Below are positions 6,786 through 6,786 of a stretch of 6,786 bases of DNA, piece by piece. The notes below the pieces were generated by a model. That model was given only the letters and a program-made list of their open reading frames with translations, was not told the origin of the DNA and did no database searches. Within the stretch, counting starts at the first letter, position 1, and every line of letters starts with the position of its first letter. Source of the DNA: DALYJJ01 sp031969915 (GTDB lineage Bacteria; Acidobacteriota; Terriglobia; Bryobacterales; Bryobacteraceae); contig DALYJJ010000230.1 of assembly GCA_031969915.1 (NCBI GenBank), positions 1-6,786 of the forward strand, read 5' to 3'. Both the position numbers and the translations under genes were made by a program.

Positions 6786-6786
6786 G

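Overview
The window is GC-rich bacterial chromosomal DNA holding three loci, two of them cut by the window edges. The plus strand carries the C-terminal majority of a large ABC transporter permease with two FtsX domains. The minus strand carries a membrane-bound proton-pumping pyrophosphatase (hppA, 5' end beyond the right edge). Next comes a hybrid sensor histidine kinase whose reading frame is broken between its membrane-anchored sensor half and its kinase-receiver half. Codon use, the permease family and the style of the kinase sensor suggest Acidobacteriota, perhaps the Bryobacterales/Solibacter group. That placement is an impression from family resemblance, not a measured result.

Layout: 2-2629 (+) is the permease. 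Its stop lies 3 nt from the stop of the convergent kinase-receiver ORF at 2633-3769 (-). The sensor ORF, 3411-5270 (-), has its meaningful part at about 3810-5270: a signal peptide, a beta-rich extracytoplasmic region that looks like repeated OB-fold modules, and one membrane helix. The two halves join at about 3800-3815 through a frame change with a very short or missing coiled-coil linker. This looks like a deletion of 3n+2 bases, a one-base insertion, or a sequencing error. A perfect 9-bp hairpin with a GAAA loop (minus strand) sits at 5247-5268, between the hppA stop and the kinase's likely start. The hppA fragment fills 5283-6785.

Working together: hppA and the kinase have the same orientation, with only 12 nt between the hppA stop and the furthest upstream kinase start. 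They could be cotranscribed unless the hairpin ends transcription. The convergent permease is a separate unit. I see no tRNA, rRNA, CRISPR array, insertion sequence or phage gene. No stretch over 300 bases lacks a gene. Apart from the split kinase and the hairpin, the region looks like ordinary housekeeping or regulatory sequence, and I do not see a clear new multi-gene system.
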